A DNA stretch of 64,000 nucleotides. Source: Hybos culiciformis. Lineage: Eukaryota; Arthropoda; Insecta; Diptera; Hybotidae. Position 1 is the first letter of the stretch, and every line of letters begins with the position of its first letter. The notes beneath the pieces are model-generated. The model saw nothing but the letters and a program-made list of their open reading frames with translations, had not been told where the DNA came from and made no database searches. The translations under genes and the position numbers were made by a program. The stretch lies in the NCBI GenBank assembly GCA_964007475.1, contig OZ023274.1:7192001-7256000 (forward strand), given 5' to 3'. Shown piece by piece: positions 1 to 44,700 of the stretch.

Positions 1-244
1 CTTTACCCATGATTCATAATTTTCCCTAGTTTTAAAATCGGTTAGCAGCCCTTCCTGGAAGACGAAAGTATACATTAGCCTTTGATTTTTAGATTATAAG
101 AAAATAACGCCGAATTACAACACCCACTCTATTGTTTCTTTAGAATATTCGAATAATTGTTTAGTATGTAGTTTCATTTATAATTTTGAGTACAAAAACA
201 TAAAAATATGCATTTTTAAAATATGTATTATTTTTTCTTTACAG

Positions 245-31084
<30,840 letters not shown>

Positions 31085-31690
31085 CCATCACCGTCAGGTG
31101 GAGGTTTCTAAGAATCACCATCTAGAAGCTGGAATTTTAATTAATAATTTTTCTTTATACAAAAGAAAAGTTTTAATTAAATGAAGAATAATAAAAAAGC
31201 TTCTAGTCACATCAATAACAAACTGAAATATATACCAGAAAATAAAGTATATATATAATATTATCAGCCACCACTAACATAATCTTCAAAGTAAAGAAAA
31301 AAAGAAAACATGACCGAAATTCTTTCTAGTCTTATTTAAGCAAATAAATTTTTTTAAGGAAAATTTTGTGATGTCTACCATGAGTTTTTAATTGTTAAGA
31401 AAATTAAAAAAATATATATATAAATTATTATAACTTTGTCTTTCAAAAATAAGAATAAGTAAAATTCAAAATAAAAACCAAAAAAAATTTTAAATGTGTA
31501 TAAATGTTTTGTAAAAAAATAATTTAAGAACATAAATTTAAGTTAAAAATTATTGAATTTATAATATCTACAAGTGGAAATATATGTTTTCACTAATAAT
31601 GTGAATGCAGAAAAAAAAAGTTACAAGTTAATGTACTAAAAAACAAATAAAGGAATAAAAATAATTGCCTAAAATGAATTATAGTCTGCT
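31085..31690 (+). other. Ets65A 3' UTR (probable)
   Basis: AT-rich sequence after the stop with several AATAAA signals, for example 31241-31246 and others near 31338 and 31645. Alternative polyadenylation is possible. The true end cannot be fixed from sequence alone. Confidence 0.5.
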
Positions 31691-34300
31691 GGCGCTCATA
31701 ATTGTTTAGTCCTTTGACTTATTTTTGAAAATCTAAGAATTTTCGTCAATTGAAATTTCGTTTAGAAAATTATTTAATACAAAATTTTCATCCAATTTTT
31801 AAATAGCAAAATAAAAGCTTCCAAGAATGAAATAAAATAGGATCGAATCTCGGTCGAAATTCGTCGGTTTAAAGGTTAAACTATACTTTTGGTCACATTT
31901 GTTTTTCGATCTTATTATATTTAAAATACTCGAGTGTCTCTGAAGGTCCGCAAAAATTGAACAGAAAAGTAAAATAAAATTTTAATATGTGCCATAAAAT
32001 AAATATCAAAAAGAGCTAAATAAAGTGTAAAATTCTGGTAAATAAAGTGTAAAATTACTCTTTTGAAATTCTTTTTTCAAATCTCTCACAGAGTTTTAGG
32101 ACGATCGAATTTGCTGCAATATTGTCTCTTCATCATGTTCTTCGCATCAAAATTGTAAGATAAATAATTTGTTACAATTTCATCAAAATTAATCATTCTA
32201 AAATTGGTGCATTAATTACTCCTAACTACCTATTGTAAACCTAAAAATAGGAATAGGAAAAACGAAAAAAAAAATTTTAAATCAAAATATATAAAATTTC
32301 AGCGTATTTTTAGCAATATTTGTAGATTGTTAGTTAAAATGAATATTAATTTTTAATATAAGATATATTCAAATAAGTATTGTATAATAAATTTTCAAGA
32401 ATTAATCCACTTTATTTCACAAAGTTCTTTCTTAAAATTTTTATTATTTAACATTATTTAAATTTATGTACACAAATACAAAATAAATAATAAAATGTCA
32501 AAAATCCGAGTATGTAGGTATAGTATTATTGAAATACAAACATGAAACTTTGTTTCAGTGTGTTTTGCGTACCTATTTATTACATCTTTAGTTTATTTTT
32601 TAGCAAAATAATGTTCAATTGAAATTTTATATTTCAATCTTGGGACATAATAAATTTTAATTTTTTTTAATTAACATTTTAAATGCACATCTGGAAACAA
32701 ATATTTTTTATGTAATTAGTCTTTTCACTTTTGTGTAATATTATATCAACCGCAGTCTGTGAGTTTTTCAATATTAAAAGTTGTTTAACTTAGTATTAAG
32801 AAAAATTATTAAGAAGACTATCGAAATATTTGAATAATATTCATTGTGTTGAGCCTGAAGAATTAAATCGAAATGTTGCGTATTAAATCAAACAATTTTT
32901 ATTAAATTGTCTTGCCAATTTCCTGCAAATCTATCTTAACCTTTGATATAAGAGCTTTAGGCATGCGATGCGAAAAAATTTTGGGGCACTTCTGTAATTC
33001 AAGAGTGACATAACAAGTAAAATCTATGAGTTATTTATAAAATAAAATTACATAAATAAAATCTATAGAATATGATTTTTTTTAATGGAATAGAAATGGA
33101 TTAAAAATATGTTTTGACAAATACATAAAAGAAGTTTTGGATTAAGTTAAAAAAAAATAAAAATATTATGTACAGAAAAAATGAAAAATTTATGTCTTCT
33201 AATGTTTTAAAATAATAATAATAAAAAAAAAAAGTTTTTATAAAGAAAAATCTTATTGTACAAAAAAAAAAACCAAATTCATGTAAAATTTAACCTTTTT
33301 ATGTAAATTAACAATATTTATTAAACGTAAGTTAGGAAAAAAAAAATAATTGTTATTATTTTTATCATTTTTATTTTTTTTCAAATTAAATTAAAATTAT
33401 TCAAATAGATATAAATTTTTCATTAGAAATGTAAGATTTGTCCATATCGAACTATTTTAAAGTGTTTTCTTTATTTTTAAATTGAAAAATCGAATATGAA
33501 GAATTTAATAAATTTTGAAATCTAAATTAATTTTTTTTTTTTGTGTTACATTTAGAAAATAAAAATAGGGCTAAATAAATTAAAATGGTTAACACATAAA
33601 ATTCACTAAACCTTTTTATAATTCCCACGCAGTATTTAATATGCCCTACAAAAATTTTCTTTTTATTTTGATAAATATTTTCAACATTAACCAAGATTTA
33701 CTTTTGCTTAATTAATAAAAACCGCCAAAAGGCCGAAATAAATTAATATCATGTCCTAGCTAATCTAAAATTATTTTTGTGATTAAAAAATTTAAATTTT
33801 CACATTAATGTCCAAATTTATTTAGTTCGCGGGCAATGAGTACTAAAGAATAATAATTATTATGGCTGCAATTTTATCTGATGATAACAACTTTAATTCC
33901 TGCAAATACGTTACGTCCTTAATGTGGTACGGCTAAGTTTTAAAATTTTTTTCAAAAAATGTATGAATTGATAAAATAATTTATTTCTTTTTTTTTTTTT
34001 GAAATGTTGTAAGATCAAAAAAATTGTAAAAAATAATAAAAAAAAAAAATTAGATATTTAAAATTAAATGTAAAATAAAAATTTATAAATATAAAAACTA
34101 TATAAATAAAATCTATTCAAAAATTAATTAAAATAACAAAAAAAAAATCTGTAAAACGTAAAAAGATTTTGTTTCAATAAAAAACTTAAAAAAAAATCGT
34201 AAAGTTAAATTAATTGTATACCAAAAAAAAAAAAATAAATAAATTAAAAATAAAAAAAAAAATAGTAGGTGTGAATAAAAAAAAAATTAATAAAATGCAT
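31691..34300. other. intergenic spacer between convergent genes
   Basis: Very AT-rich with many A/T runs, especially 33160-34320. It separates the 3' ends of the convergent Ets65A and two-domain cuticle genes. No gene recognised. Confidence 0.5.
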
Positions 34301-34638
34301 TTTATTGTATTAAATTAAAGTTTGTTTTATTTTTTTGGCTTAAAATTTTATTTTAAAAATTGTCCTAAATTAACATTTTTATTTACAAATATTTACATGG
34401 CAGTGATTCAATTTTTTATAAAAAGGAATAATGATTCCCATTTCTTTCCATCAACATTGCTTCGCCCAGAAAATATCATTACACTATGGGCGTCTATCAA
34501 CAAACTTAATACTTTACTAGATTTAACAGAAAAATAACTTTTCACAAAAAAAGTATATAAACAGAAAAAAATTTTAACCATTTTTGTTTTCAAATTTTAA
34601 AACTTATCCTAAAAATTATATTAAATGCAACTATGAAA

Positions 34639-35729
34639 TTATTTCTTTTTTCTATTTTCGTCTAAATTGAACCATTTAAATTCATAACCTTTTAGGCCAG
34701 CCTCTTTTTCGGTTTCTTCTCTAGGTACATCAGCAGATGGTGGTTTCTCCAATTTAATATGAGGTTGAAATCCAAATTCATTTGCAGTATAATCAACAAT
34801 TCGCTTCAATCCATCTCGTCCAACAAAGAAATAGCCACCATCTTTGGCTCCAATAGCATCACCTTGCTCATTATGTCCATGATAACCAACAGTGTAATTA
34901 AATTTATATAATATACCTGATAAAATTTTTGACATCTTTATTAAATCTGTATCGCTTAAACCGGCATAAGACTTAAGCTTTTCCCTACTAGATTTTTCGT
35001 TTCCAACTTTTCCATTTAATCCTTCTCTTGATTTTGAAACGCCCTGCGAACCTGGTTCACCTGGTGTACCTAATGGAACTTGCCCCAAAATTTGGTTTCC
35101 TTCATTATCATTTAAACTATTTAAACCAGTTGTTCCAACTATTTTTTCATTAAAATTATTTGATTGTTTTATTGATGAGCCTCGTTGACCTGTGCTTGAT
35201 GTAGATGTTTGTCCTCTGTTTGAAGAAGCTGTTTTACCCCTTAAACTCTGTTGATTCTGAGATGGCAATACCTCTTTACTTGGAATTGGCCCACCTGCAA
35301 TTTGACTTTTACCTCTGATTCCTTCATTTAATTGGATTTGTGATGCTCCAGATAACGTTCCTTGTGTATTTTTCGGGCCACTGACAGTTGATTGAGCACG
35401 AGCTGATCCTTTACCTTTATCTGATGATATTCTTGAATTTAAAATAGGTTGTTTCGAAACCTTATTGTCGCTATTTATTTGATTTTGTTTCGAATTACCA
35501 TTATTTAATGTCACACCTGCTGGTGCTAACTGTGGTATTTCCTTTTGTTGAGATTTTTCTGGCTCTTTTTTTGGAATAAGACAGTTTGAGCAGGAAGCTG
35601 TATTAGAGGCTGGTTTCGACTTTACTGCCAATTTTTTTTGCGGCTGAGAAGATGCACGAGGTGGTGATGCTGAAACTGGATTACTATTATCCAAACTTTT
35701 GGGTGCCGGTTGAGAGCCTGGTTCACCAG
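34639..35729 (-). CDS. two-domain cuticle gene, terminal exon (linker and second R&R domain)
   Basis: The open frame runs from the ccttttag acceptor to TAA. It begins [12 protein letters not shown] and then the low-complexity linker. The chitin-binding domain [12 protein letters not shown] to GFQPH follows, then an acidic-basic tail. There is no true ATG near the start of this exon; the frame is entered by splicing in phase 1. Confidence 0.93.
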
Positions 35730-38700
35730 CTAAAAGGAAAATGAAATTAACAAAGAAATTTTATAAATTTTTTTTTTCGGTCTTACGTAGTCCTATTTTA
35801 ATGTTTTTAGTGTAAAGAATTTTAAAATTTCCATTTTCATCTGTGCCATAACCAGTAACATGATAAACACCATCTGCTGTTATAAAACCAAACTCTCCCA
35901 TAATAATACCATTAGCGTCTAAACATAAGTAAAAATTAAGTTTACGAATTTTTAAGTGCAAGAAAAATGATTACAATTTACTCAGAAGAAAGTAATCCGA
36001 CATACTTTAAATATGTATTTTCAATATGATTTTGTAAATATTTTTTGAACCTTATGCTGGGTTTTAATTTAGTTTTCTGAGATTTATAAATCGCTTTTAT
36101 AATTCGTTTATTCTAACTAAAAAAAACTTTAGTCATATTCCATCGGTAATTCGTTGTAATAAACGCATTGCTTTCAGCAAAGTTTTATAGCATATAGCTC
36201 TATATATAAATTTTTAAGTATATTAGTGATAATAATGCATAAGCTAGTTGCAGTTCTATATAACATCAATTATATTTCTCAACAAAAATATTTCTTAATA
36301 TAAATTCAAGAGCAAAATACAAGTTAAATACATTAGAAAAATTGATAACTAGATTAATTTTTATTTCAATAATTGTCTTTAGTTTAATTAAAACCAATAA
36401 GAGGTATTAAATTAATAAATCCAAACAAAACGTTTCTATTTTTATTTATCCTAGACATCATTGATCAAACCAAATGAAACAAAAAAGAAAATGCCTGAAA
36501 ACAAATTATTCACCTTTACTCTCCTGTCGGTGCTGATTTCCTTCAATTGAATAACCAAATTTGTAAGGTCTGTCTGGTCCATCATAATATTTTGATTTGC
36601 AATGAATGAAATTAATCAAAAAATATAAACCAATTAACACCTGAAAAAAAAAATTGATTAAATTAATAATTAAGAAACCATTGAACTGTTATGAATATGT
36701 ATTTTTTTTTGTGTAAAATTAACTTATACATATTATTCGCACATTATTCGTGTGTCATAATTTTTTAAATTTTTAATAAATTTTTTCATTTATGATTTGT
36801 GTGCAATTAAATGATGAGTTTAAGATAGTTTTTTTTCTAAAATATACCGCCAACAGAATTAATTTTAATGTTGATAGATGATGCGTTTAGGACAGACACT
36901 TTTTATATACCTAAGATAAAATTACACTTTGTAGGTGAAGTTTATTGCATAAATTGTTAAAAAGTATGCATTTTATTAATCATTATCAACAACGTCTATA
37001 TTACATAACCGTTAAATGAAATGTTTGAATACAAGAATAAGTATATTTAACTACTGCCATAATTTTTCCGTATAGTCATCACCACTTGAAAGAAAATTTA
37101 ATTAAAGATTTGTTATGTTTTAATTCGTCTGGCTAACAAATTTATTTCGTACATCTGCGATGTTGTCTACTTTTAATGAGTCTAAAACTAGAACAAAGTG
37201 TCACATCTATTTGAATGTGTTTTGTTTTAGTTAAAGGAGAACACAAACATAACATAGGATTTGTGATTCTGGCTCCATCCACTAAATTTTTCAGGAACAA
37301 ATAATTATGAACTTATTAAACTCATGTTTTTCTGTAATATAATTTTAATAAATTCAGAAGATACAATTATTGACAATTCAATGTAAGTATGATACTAAAA
37401 TTTAACAATTCTTATAAGTATAATAAAAAAAAATTTTAATATTATTAATTTGAATAAAATAACTATTATGTTTATATTTTTAAAATACAGATTTATGGAC
37501 TGATAAAGAGAGAGATAAAATAAATTCATTTATCATGATTTACTTTTTAGAAAATCTTCCAGTTTTCTTTTGTCTGATATAAATTTCAAATTAGTATTAA
37601 AATATGTCTTAAGCTTACCTAATTCAAATAAACTATTTTCAATCACATTAATCAAGATAAATTTCAAGATTTTACGCATTCTTCAATGGATTATTTATTA
37701 TAGAATATTTTCTATAGTATACTAGCTAAGATTAAGAAATTGATAGTAGATATATGATTTAATTAACGAAAAAAATTGAATGTTATAATTTCTGGAACTT
37801 TTGTGCACCAAGACAATTCTTATATTTTTAATTCTTTCTCTCGTCGCAAAAACAATTTTTTGTGCCAATATATATTTTGCCTTTAAATGGGACAACATAT
37901 AAAACTTAAGCGAAATCCAAATTGAAAAATATTTGATAAAAAATATGAGAGAGGCTAAGTTCTGTAAACTTCCAGGAACATTGATTATTTCCCGTAAATA
38001 AGAAATGGTTCAATATCAAAGAATAAATAAGTTTCGTAATTTTGGAAATAATTTTAATAAAAATGGAAATTCGTTTATCAAATATTGTTTGTTTATACGT
38101 AAAATATAATGTTAAATATCACAACAAACTATTTTTCACGCATATAAATTAATAAAAAAAAGTAGGAAACAAAAACACACCTCTACTTAAGACATCGTGC
38201 GTAAAAAATAATATAAATATGCTAATAAAATAACATTTTATTAATATTATTGGGGGCACCGCACTTATTGAAGTTATTATGCGACAAAAATAACATTTCA
38301 AAATTGAATTATTTTATATATTTTCTGTCAAAATTAAAATTAAATTACCAATTAAGCGGGCATTTTATATTAAATAATTACAATTTAAAAATATTGATAT
38401 ATACATGTATCTAAATAAATTTAAATTTAGATAAATATATGTTTTTTTTTTTTACTATTTATGGAAATGATGATCAATTTTATTTTAATTGTTGCATAAT
38501 ATTTTATGCTAAATTTAAAAATATTTTATTGACAATGACAGTATGAGAAAATTTTATAAAAACATTTTTTTAAGAATTTTTTATATTATTTTTAAAAGTT
38601 GTATTTTATTTATATAAATCCATATTTATATGTTGCTTCTAAGTATAGTGTAACTTTGACAAATCTATGAGTTTTTAGCAGCATTATGTTTTAAAAATGA

Positions 38701-41700
38701 ATTATTATTAAAGACTGGTTTTTATCAATTTTATTAGTTATGTGTATGTATAAATGAAACAACTTTTAAGAAAAAAAACAATTTCATCGTCCGTGTAGAA
38801 AATTATAATAAAAATATATTATTCAAGTTAATAAAACCATGAGCAATAAAAAATTATATAAATAAAAGATTAACTTATTAAAATAGTCATAGAAATTATA
38901 TTATTCGTATTACATACAGATTATTTTTATAACACCATTGTTCATTAAAAATGAAGTTTTCCCTAAGAACATTAATAAGAGGGAAATTGTGATTTTAAGA
39001 AATAAAAATAAAATAAATTCAATGAACTTCTTTAATTATTATTAATTTAATGAAATAGAGGGTTTTTTCTAATAATAAAAATAAAATCAACATTTGGAAG
39101 GAACATAACTCATATTTTAACATTATCCTTGAATTTTATTGATGGTTTGTTAAAAAATTTTTATTAACATTATACAACAAACCATTTTTTATACAATATT
39201 AAATAATGTATAAAATTAATTTATGAAAAGCATTATTGGTTTTAAAAAGTTCTGTCGATATTAAGAATCTCCGTATATAGGATTATGTAATTATATTCTT
39301 TTAAAAATAAAAAATAAAATAAATTAATATGGAAAAAATATTTTTATTTTATATTATAATAATCTTTTGTATTTACTGAGCAGATATTAGTGAGGACTTC
39401 ATATTTTATTATTAAATTTTGTTATATCTACAATATTTTTAAAACATAAAATCAATTCATATGAACCATCTTAGTTATTGTATGCTAGTTAAGATAAATA
39501 AATATTTACTATAATAACAAAACTATAATTATTGTTTTTTTTCGATAACGAATGAAAATTCAAGAACTTAATAAACTATCACCATAGAATCAAACTTTAT
39601 TCTTAAGTTATAAAATACAAAACATCTCATTGACTAAAATATATACTATTACGTTCAATATTTTTTTTTTTGCATTAACTCTGATCTTATAAATAAAAAA
39701 TAGTTAATAAACATGGGATTGCTAGTGTAGGCCTAAACCTATAGTGTTCAACAGAAATCATCTAACAATTTTAGAACTATTAGCTATCGCCAAAAAACTT
39801 AACGAAGACACTTTTTCTGAAATAAATTTCTTTGATTGTTCATTTTGAAAAGTACATAATATTTTATTCAAAAAAATTGTTCAAATTATATGCGCAATAA
39901 ATATTTTTATGCAGAAAATATTTTATTCATAATCATAATAACATTCCCTTAATATAAATGAAATATCTTAATAAAATGATAATCATTTTATTAGATGAAA
40001 ATAAATGTATTTAAAATTTTGAATAAATAAGAAATAAATATGTATTTGAATCAAATTTATTGGTTTAATCTAATTAAGAAACAAAAAATATTTGAATTTA
40101 AAAAGAATAAAAAATATGTGAATTCTATTTTAATTCAAATTTAATAGCCACTAATGTGGCGCTAATTATGTTTAAAAATATTTGGAATTTGTTTGTTTTT
40201 TTTTTGTTACTTGACTAAGCAAAATCATAGTATATTATATAGAATGTAAATTATAGCAGACAGTTTGTCTGCAAAAATCTAAAATAAAAATCATTTTAAT
40301 GGTTCAATTTTGTAAATGGAATAAATTTGAAAAACTTTATTCAAATTATGATTTTGAATATTTCAAACATTGAAAACCTACATATAAAATTTGTATAAAA
40401 ATATGAGGTATTTGAATCATTTAGCAGACTATCTTACCTTTATGGCAGTGACAAAAATCAAAATGCTACTAAATTCAATTGCCTTTCAAATGGCATCACT
40501 GGGACACGTCTGAATTTTTTTTTTATTTAACACCAAAAGTTGTATTAAGAGGCTTTTTTAATGCAAACACTATAAAATTTAAGGAAACTGTAAAAAATTT
40601 TGCCACTGCGTCGAAGGAACAACGCAATTTTATCCTATTTTTGGACTTCGACACAGACAAATTTTTCGCAAAGACGTAATTTCAATATCATAAAATTTTT
40701 CTTCATTATGTATCAAATATTTCAATCAAATATGACAAAATTAGAATATAAATAATATTAATCATTATTAATTATTAACCCAAATCATATCTACTATACG
40801 CACCCAGTTCTCAAAATCTAAATTTATAATTTTAATATGTATTTAAATCTATTTTAAAATAACAATAGCTAATTGTTAAAAAAAAATTTTAATAATTTCT
40901 TACTAAATAAAAGAATATCATCAATATCTTAAAATAATAATAATAATAATAATAAAAATATATAAATGAGAACACCTTAACCCACTTCATGACAAACGAT
41001 ATAAGCAATTATTTTTTTAATCAAACTCAGGCTGTAAAGGCAACACTCGGAATCTCAAAAAAAAAATAAAAATTCGATGCTTTAATTTTTTTCTCTCTAA
41101 TTTTCGCATCTATATACTTACACAAAATTAATTTTAACATATTAATTAAATAACACCAAAGGGCATATTCGATATAGGCATTTTTAAAAATGTATTCGCT
41201 ATAAAAAAATTTTGTTTTTCTGCATTTATTTTTTTTTTTTAAATTAATTTTGTTGATGTGATGAAATGACCATTGACCTTTTAAAAATGTTGAGAAAAAT
41301 TTTTGTTTTTAACAATACATATATGTATGCACATATAAATTTTAACTAATAAAATTGTTTTTCTAATAAAAATTAATTTTATAATTAACCTAAAAATGTT
41401 GGTAATTAGGCGCCACTATGATTAATTGGTTTTGAGAGTTTTTTTTTTACAAATATTTTCAATTAATTACCAATTTGTGTTAATGCAGTTGATGATTTTC
41501 AATGATACCCATACGATAATGAAGTTTGTCGGAAAAAAAATGATTAATTTGATGTATAATATTATATTAATAATCATTCAATTACTATAGTTTCTTAATT
41601 TAATGTTGTAAGCTAAGTAGTTTTGTTTGAGTAATTATTTGTTCAGATTTCGCGCATAAAAGGAACTGAATAATATCTGCAAGCAGGATGGGCGAAGAAG

Positions 41701-44700
41701 TTTAATAAGAAGACGTTGTTTTAAAAATATGAGAAATGTTTTTATTATAATTTCCACTTCGAATACTATATTCGAATTTAATGAGCTTTATTACCTCATA
41801 TTATTCTGTTCTGCGACTGAAGACGTACCATTCAGTGGTTTAAAATTCATGCTAAACAGCATAATAAATGTATTATATTCTATAAATTGAAATTTTGGGA
41901 CTTCAAAAAAGCGATTAATAGTTTCAAATTATTTGAACGGAATAATCATTCAAGCCAAGATTCAAACCAAACTCGACTTAGTGTTAAATTCTAAATGTCT
42001 TATACAGTTCTTCTTAAAAAACAATTAAGATTAGAAGAAAACAGAAAATTTATCAAAACGTAATAAAAGTATGACGAATAGGCAATTTCAAACAAAATTA
42101 ATCTCACAATATCAAAATATGAATTTCATTCAGTTTAACAAAATTTAACTGAGCAATTCGCTTAAGAATTGTCAATAAAAATTGTGATTCTGATGAGTCC
42201 TAAGTTTGAGTAATTTTCAACTAAAAGCAACGTTCCCTCTAAGCTGCGCGCCTGCGCGGCCGCGCAGCAGTTTAAAATCTACCGCGCACTGATTTTTATT
42301 ATCCGCGCACAAAAGATTTCTTCAAATTTATAAAAATATTGCTACAAAATAATTTATATTCATATTTAAAGTTCATAAAACCAGATAAATCAATCGAATG
42401 GGAGAACTTGTAACCTTTTCTACTAATAAAAATTCAAAAAAAAAAATTTGGAGAAAAAAAAAACATAAACAAGAGTCTCTCATACAAATTTTTAATATTT
42501 TTGTTATTATGCGTGGATTCAGTTTAATGAATTCTATAAAAACTAAATCTAGAAAAAAAATTGAAATTTATCATTTGGAATGTTCGATACGAATAAAATC
42601 AAATCTATTGTCTGAAAAAATTATTGATTTAGACGACATTTATCAATATTGGGCTAGAGAAAAAGACAGACGTGCAAAAATGCTGTAGAAGACATTCCGT
42701 CGTTAAAGATTTCCTTTTATAAATTCAAATAATTAAATTTTAAAAGAAAATTATAAGATGATAAGTGATAAGTATATTATGTACATTATGAAATGTAATT
42801 TGAATAAAAACAATAAAAATAAGAAATATAAATATGTATTAATTACTAATTCAATATATAAGAACTTGCATGAAAAAATGAATTACATATAATAAATTAA
42901 TTATCTAAAATAAAATGTTTATTAATTTTTATGCATATTTTCCGCTCACTAAATCCTGTTCTGAAAATTTACCGCTCGCGTCGCACTTTTTCCGCTCAGG
43001 TATTAAAAAAATTAGAGGGAACGTTGACTAAAAGTAGTCAATTAAGAAGTAATAGATTTAGTGAGTTTCTTGTGTGAATATAAATAATTCCGTTCAGATT
43101 ACATGAATGTCTGCTAATAAAAGTTTAATACAGTGTGGGATAAATAAAATTTGAAAAATTGCAGAAAAATTTAACAAACTTTCACCATCTCTGTTAAAGG
43201 AACATGGAACTAATTTCAATAGCGATTTTAATCTAAATTATGTAAATTAGTTTGTCTTTGTTTCATTTTATAAAAAAAAAACTATTAATGAACAGAAAAT
43301 TTAATAAGAAATAACAATTTGACACGCTGGTCTAAGCCTCAGGAATGAATTTTTCTTTATCTTTCAAAATTCATATAAAAATATCTAATTAAAAACTTTC
43401 ATAACAAATATATTAAACTGTCTTTTAATTTAAGAAAGAATTTCCAACAATTATTTTAAATCAAACAATTTCCTTACAAAAATTTATTTGTAATGTTTTT
43501 TCATGAAATAAAATTGTATTTTTTAAAATAATATTATTTACATTGTGTTAGGCCGTGAAAGTGACAAGCAACATTTATTTTTATTTTTTATTAAATAATA
43601 ATTTTGTAAATAACAACACCTTATTGTTTACATTATTTTTTTGATCTTATGTAAACAACTTTTTTTTATTAAATTTTTATAATAAAATATTTTTTTAAAC
43701 ATTTTAAATGCATTCCTCTAGTCATAATTCTTCTTCTTTATCATTTTGTTATTATCGTTTTTTTTTATTAACCAAAAATGAAATGATTGAGGTATTCAAA
43801 TGATTTTACTATGACATTAAAATAAAAAAAAAAAATTGTAAAAATAATTCCCGCTTTATGAAAAAAAAAAATAATAAAATTTATTCATAAGAAGATCTTT
43901 TTCGGGATGAGCTCTTAGAAAAAACAAATTTATAAATATTATTTATTAATATAAACATCGAACTTAAAATAATTTATTCTTTTGAATATTTAATTAAAGA
44001 AGAAATAAATTAGCAATTTATGAAGCTTCTTTTTTTATAAAATAACATTTTTCTTTTTTATTACTATTAGGTGCCCACTAAGATTTAAGTATTTACTAAT
44101 CTTATAGATTAAACATTAAAAATTAAAAAATTACATTATTTTAATTTAAAATGCAAAATTAAAAGTAGTTTTATGTCATTGAAGTACAAAAAACAAAAGT
44201 ACAACATATTATATGCCGACTAACTAACCATATTTACACATCGTTTGCATGATTACAACAATCACGCTTCTCATATAGTAATAAGATAAAAAAAAATCAA
44301 TTATTAAATATTTATAAGTACATACATTAGATACATACATACATGTGCATAAAAATTTAAATTATTTATTGATATCTTCTTTGGAAAATGTTTATTAAAA
44401 ATTTTCCCGCAAAAAAAATGTTGTCTTTCATCTATAATGCAATAATTCAACTTCAAGTATATGTGATTATTATAATATCGAAATATATTTTTTAATTGAG
44501 CTGTGGGTCTTGTTTGAGAATAAAATCAAGAACTTTAGGATTTTGTTCACCTATGCGGTATTTTATAATTACAGAAAATATATTCGGTTCGAATTCAAAC
44601 AATTTTGAAAAATTTTAATCACATTATTAAAAATTAGTAAATTAATTCGATATTTGAATATTAATAACAACATAATTTTAGTTCAAGTTGAACAAGTTAA

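Noticed and set aside
37610..37690. Minus-strand ATG frame [20 protein letters not shown] before a GTAAGC donor
   Set aside because: It ends in phase 1, while the cuticle exon 2 needs phase 0; joining them gives an early stop.
40435..40510. Minus-strand open segment ending [11 protein letters not shown] before GTAAGA, a possible alternative signal-peptide exon in phase 0
   Set aside because: There is no in-frame AUG and a TGA stands just upstream; the distal ATG exon fits better.
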